A DNA stretch of 64,000 nucleotides from Chlorophyllum brunneum. Taxonomy: Eukaryota; Basidiomycota; Agaricomycetes; Agaricales; Agaricaceae. The notes beneath the pieces are model-generated. The model had not been told where the DNA came from. It searched no databases and worked only from the letters and a program-made list of their open reading frames with translations. Both the position numbers and the translations under genes were made by a program. This document shows, in pieces, positions 47,163-60,215 of the stretch. Numbering within the stretch: position 1 is the stretch's first letter; every line of letters starts with the position of its first letter. The stretch is from positions 2,232,001-2,296,000 of the forward strand of contig OY756143.1 of the NCBI GenBank assembly GCA_963576785.1, given 5' to 3'.

Positions 47163-47679
47163 ATTTGAAGACTCGCCACAACTCAGTTAATAGATTAGTA
47201 TTAACTTATATCCTTTTTTTTTCCTGGGTCTTATTCTACTTTGTGCTTATTCCCTCCATGGGTAGGGTTGCATTCGTGGTCCAATCCCAGACATATGACT
47301 TTATGAACGTCCTTCCCTTAATGGCTCCCGTTCTGCGATACAAATGACGTTGAAGGTAATAGGGCCAATACACGTTTGATGCCGCAGAAAGTAGGAGGTT
47401 CAACGTCAGAGTTCTTCTACCTCGGGTCTTAGATCCTCGCGTCCATCATTGGTTCCGAACCTTGTTTACCCCCGCCGATTTGCACGTTGATATAAATCGA
47501 GACAAAGGTAGCATCATCTCTAACCTGAACTCTGTGTGCTTCCCTGTTCTCGGTAACAACGCATTACTACATTTTCCCGAGCTATCGTAAAGGCAAGGGT
47601 GAGGAAGGTTTGAGATTATGATCATATGTGTATGTGATAACATTTCGGAATGGATTTTATCTCTCTCATTCGGGTCGGG
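47163..47679. other. Convergent intergenic region
   Basis: About 517 bp between two convergent genes; T-rich just after the PPR-like stop. No gene seen. Confidence 0.4.
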
Positions 47680-49536
<1,857 letters not shown>

Positions 49537-49927
49537 AAGGTTGGATCGGTGGGTACGACATGTATGATAGTCTGGTTATGTTCCGATACAAGGTGTTTGA
49601 TGAGGACCAGAATCTGTGGGAAGGCGAAGCCGCATGAGCGCAACGAAGCATGTGGCCAAATCAGGAATCCGTTCTAACTACGTCATAAACATGTTGTGTG
49701 CGCGTACTAATCAGCACTCTCATGACACCCAAGGATCTTGGTAGCCAGTAATTGATGTGAACCGGATCAAAGGATCAATTGAAAACAAGTGGTGTAGTGC
49801 TGGGAAACGGCCATGATGTGATCCCAACACTTTTTGTTCACCTCATCGCGGCCGCCCTCCGCTGTAGCGCCCATCATCCCAAAGCACCTCTTCTCATATT
49901 CACCACACCCGTTTTCCACTTTCAACA
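49537..49927. promoter_or_regulatory. Divergent promoter region, iminopeptidase and Sec14-like gene
   Basis: 391 bp between two divergent start codons. The right half is C-rich and pyrimidine-rich, ending tttccactttcaaca just before the Sec14-like ATG. No clear TATA box. Confidence 0.4.
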
Positions 49928-51177
49928 ATGAGCGTGCCCACCACCCCCGAACCCGTCAACGATACCAAAGTCTACTTGCCATTACCCCCGCCTGATACCC
50001 TCTACGTGGAAAACCCGCAGGCCGGACTCACAGAGAAGGAACAAGAGATGTATGACATCGTCTTTGCGCACTTCAAGGCAGACTATAGGCTTCCTGGGTT
50101 CGAGGCCAAGGATGACGAAGCTGCCAAGGATGACGAGCTCAAGGAGAAGGAAGGGTTCCTGGAGGGTGAGAGGAGGCACTGGACGCCCGAGTTGATTGAA
50201 GAGGAAAGGTATTGGTTGTCTTATGAGTGTATTTTACGGTGGGTTGTTAAAATTTGACTTGAATGGGCATTGTACTGACCGTGGATGCGCTGATAGGTAT
50301 CTGAGAGCATCCAAGTGGAAGACGCAGGTCGCCATTCAGAGGCTTGAGAATACGCTCAAATGGAGGAGAGAATATGGTATATACGACCTGATCACAAAAG
50401 AGCACATCTCAGTCGAGGTGAGCGCGCAATGTCTGGTTTTCAGTGCTGGCGGTTCTAATCATCGGGAAACGACGTGCCTTGTGGTGGCCTTGTGCTTCAC
50501 TGATATTCGTTGCCACGACACTGCAACACCCAACATCAATAGGGTGAGACGGGCAAAGCCGTTCTATTTGGATTCGACGTCAAAGGCCGCCCCGGTTTCT
50601 ACATGATTCCTAGTCGCCAGAACACCGAAGAGGGTCCACGACAGATTCATTATACCGTCTGGCTACTGGAACGCTGCATCGACCTGATGGCCCCAGGTGT
50701 CGAGTACGCATCCTCGTTCTCCCATTGTCTTTGCCAGTCACAATACTTAACGTTTCATTTAGGAATCTTGCAATCCTGCTCAATTTCGCCTCCAAGTCAA
50801 CAAATACGTCTCTTGCGACCTCTCGCGCAGTTCTCAATATCCTCCAAGACCACTATCCCGAGCGGATGGGCGTTGCGCTCATTATCAACGTTCCATTCCT
50901 CGTCAATGCGTTTTTCAAGATCATCATGCCGTTCGTCGATCCCGTGACAAGGGAAAAGGTCAAGTTCAATCCCAAGGTAGTGGAGGACGGGTTCATAGGT
51001 AAGGAGTACCTGATGAGCGAGTGGTGGGGCGGAGACCACGATTTTGAGTACGATCACGACAAGTTCTTCCCTGCACTCGTGAAGATGACTTCGGAAAGGA
51101 AGGATAGGTGGATGGCGAAGTGGAGGGAGCTTGGCGGATGTATTGGGGTCAGGGAATGGGATTATAAGAGGGTCTAG
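49928..51177 (+). CDS. Sec14-like CRAL-TRIO lipid-transfer protein
   Basis: Starts at 49928 and ends at 51177, about four exons. A CRAL-TRIO N-terminal helical region (YLRASKWKTQVAIQRLENTL, KWRREYGIYDL) is followed by the lipid-binding fold: FGFDVKGRPGFYMIPSRQNT, GPRQIHYTVWLLERCIDLM, AVLNILQDHYPERMGVALII, NVPFLVNAFFKIIMPFVDP and TREKVKFNP. The segment PERMGVALIINVPFLVNAFF is the classic Sec14 hydrophobic gate region. The C-terminal tail has EYLMSEWWGGDHDFEYDH. Such proteins exchange phosphatidylinositol and another lipid between membranes and support Golgi trafficking or phosphoinositide signalling. Confidence 0.9.
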
Positions 51178-51534
51178 GACCTTGTCGCGTTTCTTGGTCC
51201 ACCTGTCCTCCTGCCGATGGCTCTCTTTCCGGTTTAGCTAACAATACACAGATTAGACATAGATGTGCCGATTTACGGAAACCCTATTGCTTACTGTCCT
51301 TTATACCCTGGCGTACGGAAACTAGAGACACAGATAAATACCATATTGCACTAATTTCAGTACACAGTTGAATGTGGGTAAAGGCTGTATGCCCGTCGCG
51401 TTCTGTGTGATGTACGCAAGCAGTACATATGCCCTCGATGATAATCGAATAAATCTCAACGATTATCACTATCTCAAACTGTTTCTTGGATCTAGAGAGG
51501 TGACAGTATGAGTTGTTAGGCCTTCCAATTTCAG
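51178..51534. other. Convergent intergenic region
   Basis: 357 bp between the Sec14-like stop and the stop of the first GTPase-kinase gene. No gene seen. Confidence 0.4.
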
Positions 51535-54051
51535 TTACATCATACCAGCACTCACGCGTCGTAGAACCTGATACACCCGTTCAAGGTCGATGTCACTCTT
51601 TGACTCCGTCCTCACGGCTCTCCGGAATGCTGGTGCATCACCCCCGGCTCCTTCCGTCCTCTTAGGGCGGCTGTCCTGGGATCTGGGGTCGGAAGCTATC
51701 CGATTGTAAATTTCTTCCAGCGTAGGCCGATTCTGAGGGGTATGATTCCAGCAGTCCATCATTAAACCCCACATTCGATCGTCAATCTCATCGGAGACGC
51801 CATCCTCCTGTTTCGGCCTCCTGGGTAGCTCCTTTCTCTGCAAAGCAGCAATGACCTGCGGGGTCCTACTATAATGGTAGAAGGGAGCCCTACGCGAAAG
51901 AACCTTCATCTGGATTAGTCACCAATAACGGTTGCAGTATTCGAGGGGGGACAGTACTTCATAGCAGAGACAACCGAACGACCACACATCACACGCCTTT
52001 GTGGGTCTATCTAAAAGCTCAGAGTGGTCGAGTAGCTCGGGTGCCATCCAGTTCGTCGTGCCACCGGTAGATGTGGTCGTCGTTTTCGTAGTCGCGTGTC
52101 CAATGTACGATAAGCCAAAATCCATGATGAGTGCCCGTCCATCGTCAGAAACCAGAATGTTTTCCTAGTCAAGATGACTGATAGTCCGTCGTAATAAACC
52201 CAGTATACATACCCCTTTCAGGTCTCCGTGCACTATATCTAGCCGATGAAGATAAGCCAAACCTGTGGCAATATCGGATATCTGATAGTACGTGATTCCA
52301 TACACATACATTACAATTGGTCGGGTCTACTTACCCAGGGGATCCGAGGTTGCTGGGGATAGTTGCTTACGTAGTCACGAAGATTTCCATTCTCCATCCA
52401 AGGACAAAGAAGGCACGTTTGTGAGGTCTCTGCGATGGTGTATGCTCCATAGAAAGGTAGAATGTTGGGATGTGAAAGGTGATCCCACAATGTTAACTCT
52501 TTGATGAGGGCCTATGAATTGTACGTTAGGTGGTTGAAGGGTCGGTTGCACGAATACTCACTCTCATAAGCTTGACATTGCCTTGTTTGACGATTTTGAG
52601 GCAGATCGTTCCATTCTGGTGCGTCCCCTTGTGTACATTCGCGAAACCTCCTTCGGCTATCGGGGATGGATCATACTGAACACCTTTGAGTTCATAACAC
52701 TGAGGATAAACTTGAGCGGATTTCGCAAGTCTGGAATACAATGATAGAACACGTTTCCATTCATCAGCCGCGAGGACGTCGACCTCATGTAGAACCTTTC
52801 GTTGTCCCGTTCGAGTCAGCATCACAACGAGAAACCGTGTATCACACGTACAGTGCTCAGAAAATCGACCATCTGCTGTGCTTCTTCTCCTGAGAGTTGG
52901 CGGACCAGAGCGTTCTGATTATTATTCTCTGTTATTCTCGGAACCATGTCTCGGCAGCGAGAAAGTAAGAAGGAGGAGGTTGCGTGCGTTGATCTGCTTG
53001 ACGACTCGCATGTCCCATTTAGGAGGCAGCGTACTCGGTGAAGAAGTGATGGTTCCAGCTGACAGATCTTGGTGACGATCTGTATTCGCTTTTCCTCCAA
53101 CCCATCCAGCTCACTCATTAACTCCAACACCCCTGAAACTTCTGGGTCCAAAGACTCCCCCTTTATCCGATTCCGAATATGCTGCTGGGCGACGACGACA
53201 TCTTCAACAAGACCAGTGAGTTGTTGTCCCGCTTCGGTGTTCGGTAGGTCCTTTCTAAGGGCGACAAGCTCCGCTTGAGTTTGGATCCAACGATGATCAA
53301 ATTCTAGAGAAATGATGGAATCGAGAACGCGCCAAGCCGACTGTCGTGTATTCTCGAATCGCATAAAAGCAGACCCCCCTTTTATTGCCTCTACCCCGTA
53401 ATCGCACCTTAATTCGTGCTCTCTTGTAGCACCAACCTCGGAATCGATCTTCGGCCACATCGTTGTTGCAATAACGATCCTCCGGAACTTGTCTTTTCCA
53501 CAGAGGTTTCGAAAGACGCGAAGGTTCTTCTGAAGCATCCCACCGCCACGCCTGTCTAAGATGGATTGCAAGTAGAGAATTCCAGTGAGCTGGACACCAC
53601 TCCCGCAACTTTTCTTGCGGTTTAGTTACGGTTCGGAAGAGTGACGTTGGACACATACGCTCTTCGAAGCCAGTCAGAGACACACTTCGTAATGTCGAGA
53701 CCCGAAGGGTATGTATCATTGAAACCTGGGGTGTCGAGTAGAACGAGATCTGTGGTGTCTATCAGAGGGACACGAATGGCTATTGGTTCGTTCATGAAGG
53801 ATTGAAGGCTGTGACCAACACCGAGATCTTGGCCGGTTGCTTCTTGAATGAACTGCAGCGATGCTGAGTAGTGTACTTGGAGTCGTAGACTGAGGCACGG
53901 ACAGTACTTTTCCCGGACCCAGCGGGACCCATTACACTAGGAATAGGGATGCGTGAGGACCTCTTCCTGTGGACGCAGATGATTTAACTAACGCAATGAT
54001 GATATCATTCTTTTTGAACAAATCCTTCCTTGCGACACGGATTATTGACAT
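51535..54051 (-). CDS. GTPase-TKL kinase fusion A
   Basis: Exon 1 (54051-53993) encodes a short basic leader ending FKKNDIIIA. The 34-nt exon 53936-53903 encodes the P-loop VMGPAGSGKST. The next exon has FIQEATGQDLGVGHSLQ and G3 VLLDTPGFNDT. A 250-codon open stretch follows with TTMWPKID at G4, RQSAWRVLDSI, LPNTEAGQQLTGL, and EEAQQMVDFLST, the usual N-terminal element of agaricomycete TKL kinases. The kinase follows: Gly loop IAEGGFANVHKG, Lys in ICLKIV, HPNILPFYG, catalytic loop VHGDLKGENIL, MDFGLS, WMAPEL, ACDVWSFGCLCYE, RPTLEE. The tail ends DLERVYQVLRRVS. HRD is HGD, so this is a non-RD kinase with the other key residues intact. Introns keep frame across the junction, supporting one transcript. 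Confidence 0.82.
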
Positions 54052-55216
54052 GGTGCTGGGTTTGGGTCGCAGACCTGCAGTGCCTTCGGACGATTTTTCT
54101 ACTTTTTTTGAGCCACTCCGGGAAAGCTGTAATACAATATGATAAGGATCTCCTGATGGGGAATAGGACGATTCTTATACAAGCTTGCCAAACACTCGAA
54201 AGACAGGTTTTCCGCCTGATATTGAATTATGTCTCCTGAATCGGTCACAGCATGAGATGGATAGTGGGACTTGAAGGAGGAGCGCACCTGCGACTTGAAG
54301 TATCTTCTCTACTCATTGTTTGCGTTGAGAGTGAGACGGGATGCGGCTGAGTGGTGTACGCTCCAGTGGCTCAGAAATAGCTATGGAACCATTTGCACGC
54401 CCGGTTGATCTAAAGAGCCATGCGACTGGGGGCGTGGTTTAATACAACTAATCTTGTGACGGCGTTTCGGCTTGGGATTTTCAGATTCGATAGGAATTGT
54501 GTCCACAGGTAGACCAGAGTGCTGGCAATACCGGGCCAAAAATCTCCTGGAAACACCTCTTTCCATTTCGGACGACATGAGATCAGTAATATGTAAGTTG
54601 GTCCGTCCCAGGAGTTGAAAGCAGAGCAGCGATCATTGAGATAAGCAATGTCAGGGCCGCGGGCGATTCCGTGACACAACTTGGTGAGTTTACATCCGCA
54701 CGACCAACCAGGCCCAGCCCCATTACGCCTCGACCCCAAGGGCGCTAAGGGCGCGAACACGCTCCACTAAGCATTCGTGGTTCAGTACAAATCGTCATGG
54801 ACGAGGAGGGGTGGTATAACAACATATTGTAACTATCAAATTTGATGGGTCCAAGTCGGTTGTCGCGAAAAACATCATTCAGAGCTTCACCACGGCGAAT
54901 CTATCTTGACAGTTTCGCACCCGTTTCAGAATGATTCTAAGGTGACTCCCTTTTCGGGTTACTGTTACAGTTCAACCTCAGGCCTCAGGTTCCGCCATAT
55001 ATTGTGTGCCGATGACAATGGTTCAATCACCCTATCTGTACATTCTTTACGAGTTGACAAGACCTCCTTCCACGGAACCGTAAAATATCGCACCATCTGA
55101 AGAACTGGGGACAAATTTCTCAATTCGAATAACCCCATAAAATTACAACGAAACCCGCTAATGGCAGCTCGTCTTCTAGGATGAGACTGTCTCCTGGATC
55201 TATAGAAGCCACGGCA
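54052..55216. other. Intergenic between fusion genes A and B
   Basis: About 1.2 kb between tandem paralogs: presumed promoter of A and 3' flank of B. Small ORFs (for example 54410-54760, minus) lack recognisable domains. Confidence 0.4.
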
Positions 55217-57845
55217 TCAGCCACTGGTTGTCGCAATTTCGGATATTTTACAACTCACGCGGCATAAAACTTGATACACCCGTTCAAGGTCGATTTCGAT
55301 TTTTGACTCCATCTTCACAGCTTTGCGGAAAGCTGGTACGTTATACCTTCCTCCAACCATCTCTGGTCCGTTATCCAGAGGCACGAGGTAGGGAGAAATC
55401 AATTCACGAACTTCTTCTAGTGTAGGTCGATCCTGAGGGGTAAAATTCCAGCATTTCATCATCAGGTCCCACATCCAGTTGTCGATTTCATCGCAGTCGG
55501 TGTGTTTTCGCTCTGGTCTTCTTGGGAGCTTCTGTCTCTGCAGGGCATTAATGACTTGTGCTTCCAAGCGATGTTGGTAGAAAGGAACCGTCCGTGAAAG
55601 GATCTGCATTGACGTCAGTCCGAAATTAGGTGTAGGAGTAAGCGGACACCATACCTCGTAGCACAGGCAGCTGAATGACCATGCATCGCAGGCCTTCGTC
55701 AGGTTTTCAGGATTTTCGTCAAACAGCTCAGGTGCCATCCAGCGTGTAGTGCCACCAACACCAGCACTCTGCTTTGTGGTAGTCATGACAGTGTACGATA
55801 ATCCAAAGTCTGCTATGAGTGCTCGTTCGTCGTCTGATACTAGGATGTTTTGCTAGAAGGACGATTAACGACGAACCGCTGTTGACTTGACTGAGTATAC
55901 GTACTGCTTTCAGGTCGCAATGCACTATGCCCAATTGGTGGAGGTAGATCAGACCGTCCGCAATGTCACATATCTAGCGGCTAGTTAATCCCGCACAACC
56001 GTCACATAAAGTAAAGCATTTACCCAGGGCATTCGAGGGATTTGGGGTTTTTCATTAACATAATCGTGAAGATTTCCATGCTTCATCCAAGGAGAAACGA
56101 GGCAGATTTGTGACGTTTCTCCGATCGTATATACACCAAAAAACGGTAAAATGTTTCGGTGCGAAAGGTGCGCCCACAACGTAAGCTCTTTGATGCAAGT
56201 CTACGAACGGGGCCCCGTTGAGGATTAGACCAACATCAGATGAAGGGAGGCTCACCCTCAGAACTTCATAGCTAGATTTTTTGACAATTTTGAGGCAGAT
56301 TTGCTGATTTTGGTGGGTCCCTTTGTGTACTCTGGCAAAACCTCCTTCTGCGATTATGGCAGTTTCATACTGAATTCCCTTGAGTTGATAGCATTGTGGA
56401 TAGACTTGGGCAACTTTGGCGAGTTTAAGATAGAGGGATAAGACGCGCTTCCAGTCCTCGGTCCCGAGATCCTCGACCTCGTGGAGTACCTGTTGTTGAC
56501 TATGATTCAATGAAATCACGGGAGATGGCACGGCACATGCATACCGTGCTTAGAAAATCGATAATCTGTTGAGCTTCACCTTCGGTGAGCTGGCTAATCA
56601 AACCGCTTTGGTCCTTTTTCTCAGAAATCCTAGGAATTAGATTTCGGCACTGATCCTGCAGGAAGGAAGATGTCGCCTGCACAGTTCTGGTTGAGGCTTC
56701 AACTGTCCCCTCAAGCAGACACTCTAGTCTTCCCAGGAGCGGCGGGTCTATCTGGCGGATACCCATGCTGACTTTCACTCGGTTCACCCGTAGTCGATTC
56801 AGCTCGTCACATAATTCCTCCATTGCCTCCGAGTCAGGGGTCTCCATGACTTTCTCCTTCATCCTAGTTCGGATGGCCTGCAGGTTTTTAACGAGATCTT
56901 CGGTGAGATCAGCGAGTTGCTGACCAATTGCAGTGTCCGGTAGATCCACTCTGAGTGCGGCGAGCTCAGCTTGAGTTTGGATCCGTCGGTGGTCAAACTC
57001 CAGAGTAAGTATGTGACCAATAATTAGCCACGCTGATTCCCGTGTTCTGTCAAACCGTAGAAGACCTGATCCGCCTTTTATCGCCCTCGCCCAATGCCCA
57101 CACTTCAGTTCATTTTCCCGCTTGGCGCCAGCTTCGGAATGGATCCCCGACCACATCGTTGTTGCAATGATAATCCTTCGAATACCTCCTCGACCACATA
57201 ATTTCTGGAAAACGTCAAGATTCTTCTGAAGCATGTTGCCACCGCGCTTGTCATTTATGGACTGGATGTAAAGAATACCCGAGAGCTGGACTCCTCTGCC
57301 GTACCTGATTTCGCATTTAGTTTCTTACTGAAATGGCCGTTTTGAGCACGTACACTTTCTCAAGCCAATCAGAGACGCGTTTGAGACCGAGACTTGACGG
57401 ATCTGTGTCGTTAAAACCTGGGGTATCAATCAGGATAACATTAATTACGTCCGTTAATGGGACTCGGACTGCGGCAATTTCGGTTGTCTGGATAAGAAGG
57501 TCATGACACACGCCAAGATCTTGGCCAGTGGCGGTTTGGATAAACTTGTGCAGTGTTGAGTTGTGTGCTTCTAACGGAATAAGACAAGATACATACACTA
57601 CTCTTTCCAGAACCGGCTGGACCCATGACACTAGAAACCGAGGTAACGTAAGACCACCCATCGTGGTTATTGATTATTTTAACTCACGCAATAACAATGT
57701 CGTTCTTCTTGAATAGGTGCTTCTTTGGTGTGCGGATGACCGAGATGGTGCCGAGTCCGTGTGAAGGACTGGGAGGCTGCTGAAGGCTTTTCTCCGCTCG
57801 TTTCAAGTTCTGGGATACCTGGAATGTATTATAATCAATATCCAT
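55217..57845 (-). CDS. GTPase-TKL kinase fusion B
   Basis: Close paralog of A in the same orientation. The first exon starts MDIDYNTFQVSQN and ends FKKNDIVIA. The 34-nt exon 57630-57597 encodes VMGPAGSGKSS. The next exon has FIQTATGQDLGVCHDLL and G3 ILIDTPGFNDT. Then come TTMWSGIH at G4, RESAWLIIGHIL, LPDTAIGQQLADL and EAQQIIDFLST. Kinase: Gly loop IIAEGGFARVHKG, QICLKIVK, HRNILPFFG, catalytic loop VHCDLKAQNIL, ADFGLS, RWMAPELFDE, ACDAWSFSCLCYE, RPTLEE. The tail has DLERVYQVLCRVS. HRD is HCD. The intron between DFLST and VLHEVEDL is at the same place as in A. A recent tandem duplication with A is the simplest explanation. Confidence 0.82.
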
Positions 57846-60215
57846 ATCTATAGAAACAACGAATCCTCGTACAAATTGACCAAGCCCTCGTTTAGTGGAC
57901 TTGCTGGCTTGCGGGTTGCTCCGCCTGAAGCAGTCGTCCAGTGAGAATGTATGTCACATAATCAGGAAGAAAGAGATATTGAACACTACCTCGAACATTC
58001 GATAGTTTCGAGTGAGTCTCTCGAGGATCCGCTGTTCATCGATAATGTTAAACCAGGTATGGTAGGTACGACTATGTAATGGGGATTGGGATGATAGGGA
58101 CAGGTAGGAGCTGCACGTCGGACTTTATAACTTCCAGGCCATGCCAATGAGGGTTGTCCATAGACGCTGTACATAATATTGTATCACCAGCGTTCCTCTG
58201 CAAAGCGACTGAAAACTCACATGAGATATCAGTTTGAATGCTCGAACCGCGGCACCCTCGCACAGAAACTTGGTCAGCGTTAGTCGTAAATGGAAGTGGC
58301 ACATTTCGTACACGGCAAACGCTGGTAGCGTTTCGAAAGTGATTCACCCCGCGTTGATCGTCATTGATGCAACGCAGTGAAAGCAGTAATCTCCCGGTAC
58401 GAGCGGAAGTGTGGAATAGTCAAAGCTGGGGAGAGTCGCCTCGGCTACTTAGAAGCTCTTGCGAATGATGGTCGGAAGGTTAGACGCCAGGAAATAGAAA
58501 AGAGGACCAAGCAGGGTCCTTGGTTACCGAAGAAAGCGGAGAAATGTATGCATCTGGCGAAGCAGCCGGAGGTTGGGTGAGGGAGATTTTCAGTAGAGAC
58601 CATGTTGGTCACGATGGCAATGTCAATTAGAGATACCCTGTGTACCAGGACTGATGAGACGGCGAGGAGGAGGAGCAGAGCAGATACTGCAACATTTCAA
58701 GGAGCCATAGACAGCTCTGGAAGTTCCTTGGGCGTCTTGCGGACAAGTCGCGTTGGAGGCGGAAAAAGGGTGGGGCAGCCACGTGTTGTTTATTCGCCTC
58801 CCATTGACAATAGGTACTCGTAAAACGGGCATTGCAATATTGAGCGCCTCAAGTTCCAACGATTCGCCGTGAGAGGGACTTGGAAAGTCGTAAGCGCTAG
58901 GACTCACCGCGACTGTGTAACTCCGCCGGTATTCATTCACGTGGTGCCTTCTCCAACGTCTAGGCGCTTTGTCCTCCATCAACATTATCTCATTGCTCTC
59001 CCTGAGTAGAACTGCACATACACTGCACGAATTTACCTAACTATGCCAATCAAATTCTTCGCGTCTCAGGCTTGTGGACTAGTGGAGGGGTAGGTATATG
59101 ATGTTGACTTCGTTCTCATGGTCCACTCCAACGCTGGCCTCGTTCTCTCTTCTATCTCCACTACCGGTTCGCGTCCGACCTTCTCGTCCCCCACTGGCGC
59201 CTAAATTTTTCGTTTTGTCATGATCTAGCCACGGAATTGCCCGGTCTCGGGGACTGAGCTGACATGGCACTTGAGATCTTGAGAGCCCAAGTTAGCCACC
59301 TTGAACCGCTGGAAGGTCGGTCACTGATCCTGAAACGCTGGATTGGATCCATACATAGGGTCAAGGCTTTGGTTGCCCCTCCTTCGCCTCAGTTTCACTT
59401 GCTTGGTCATTCTTGTTCGCCCTGGGACAAGGCTCGAAAACAATTCTGATCAAGCTAAAACGGGGATGCGATTGCGTACCCATGCGAACTCCGTGACTGA
59501 TGCTCTCCAAATTCAAATGGCACCCTGGCTAGTTGTTCATTCCCCTATGAGCAAACTTTGAACCGGTTTTATAAACTAGATGAATGCAAACTTCAATTAA
59601 CAACCGTTTACGCCGACTATCCGAGATTTGTGAATCTAGGAGGATGATCACGCACCCCGAATGTTGACAGGAGCTTCCCCACCTAACCCAGCAGAACGCC
59701 ACATCGTTCGGATCTCTCAGACTGAAGTCTAAATCTTCCACAAAGCAACACTTTTGCTGTGTAGACGAGTAGCACCTTCCTGCATATAGTCCAGTCGAGG
59801 TGCTACCTGCCAATCAAAGCCTCCGAGTCTCTTACCGCGTACTGGTGGTATTTTGACTGTACAACATTTTCTCCGGTGTTGAAGTTTACCAGCCCTCCGT
59901 ATAGGGGGGTCAAGACTCTGTACTTGTGAAGAGTGAAGGACCACTGACAGAGGACCAACCAGTCCACAAAGCTTGACGCCGCTGTGAGTTTCGCCCTAAA
60001 TATTCCATAGAACATTCGACCACAGTAGGGAACACCGGAACGCAACGTCAGCAGCGGCCGGCGACCTTACATGTTTCCAAGTTTAAAACTTGGAACTGAT
60101 TCTACGATGCACGATGGCAGACTATAATCATTCTCTTGGAAGGGTATAATTGTAGTCGGAAAAGTTTATACTTGGGGTTAGTTTAGAGTACTACCACCGT
60201 TGGTCCGAATCAACT
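57846..60215. other. Long intergenic region within the kinase array
   Basis: About 2.4 kb between fusion genes B and C. Short ORFs on both strands (58072-58347, 58377-58580, 58623-58985, 59529-59813) have no recognisable domain and no consistent splicing. I see no decayed GTPase or kinase fragment here, nor transposon signals. Confidence 0.4.

Noticed and set aside
58072..58347. Minus-strand ORF containing HWHGL, a copper-ligand motif of laccases
   Set aside because: No other laccase motif occurs nearby in any frame, and the surrounding residues do not fit; a chance match.
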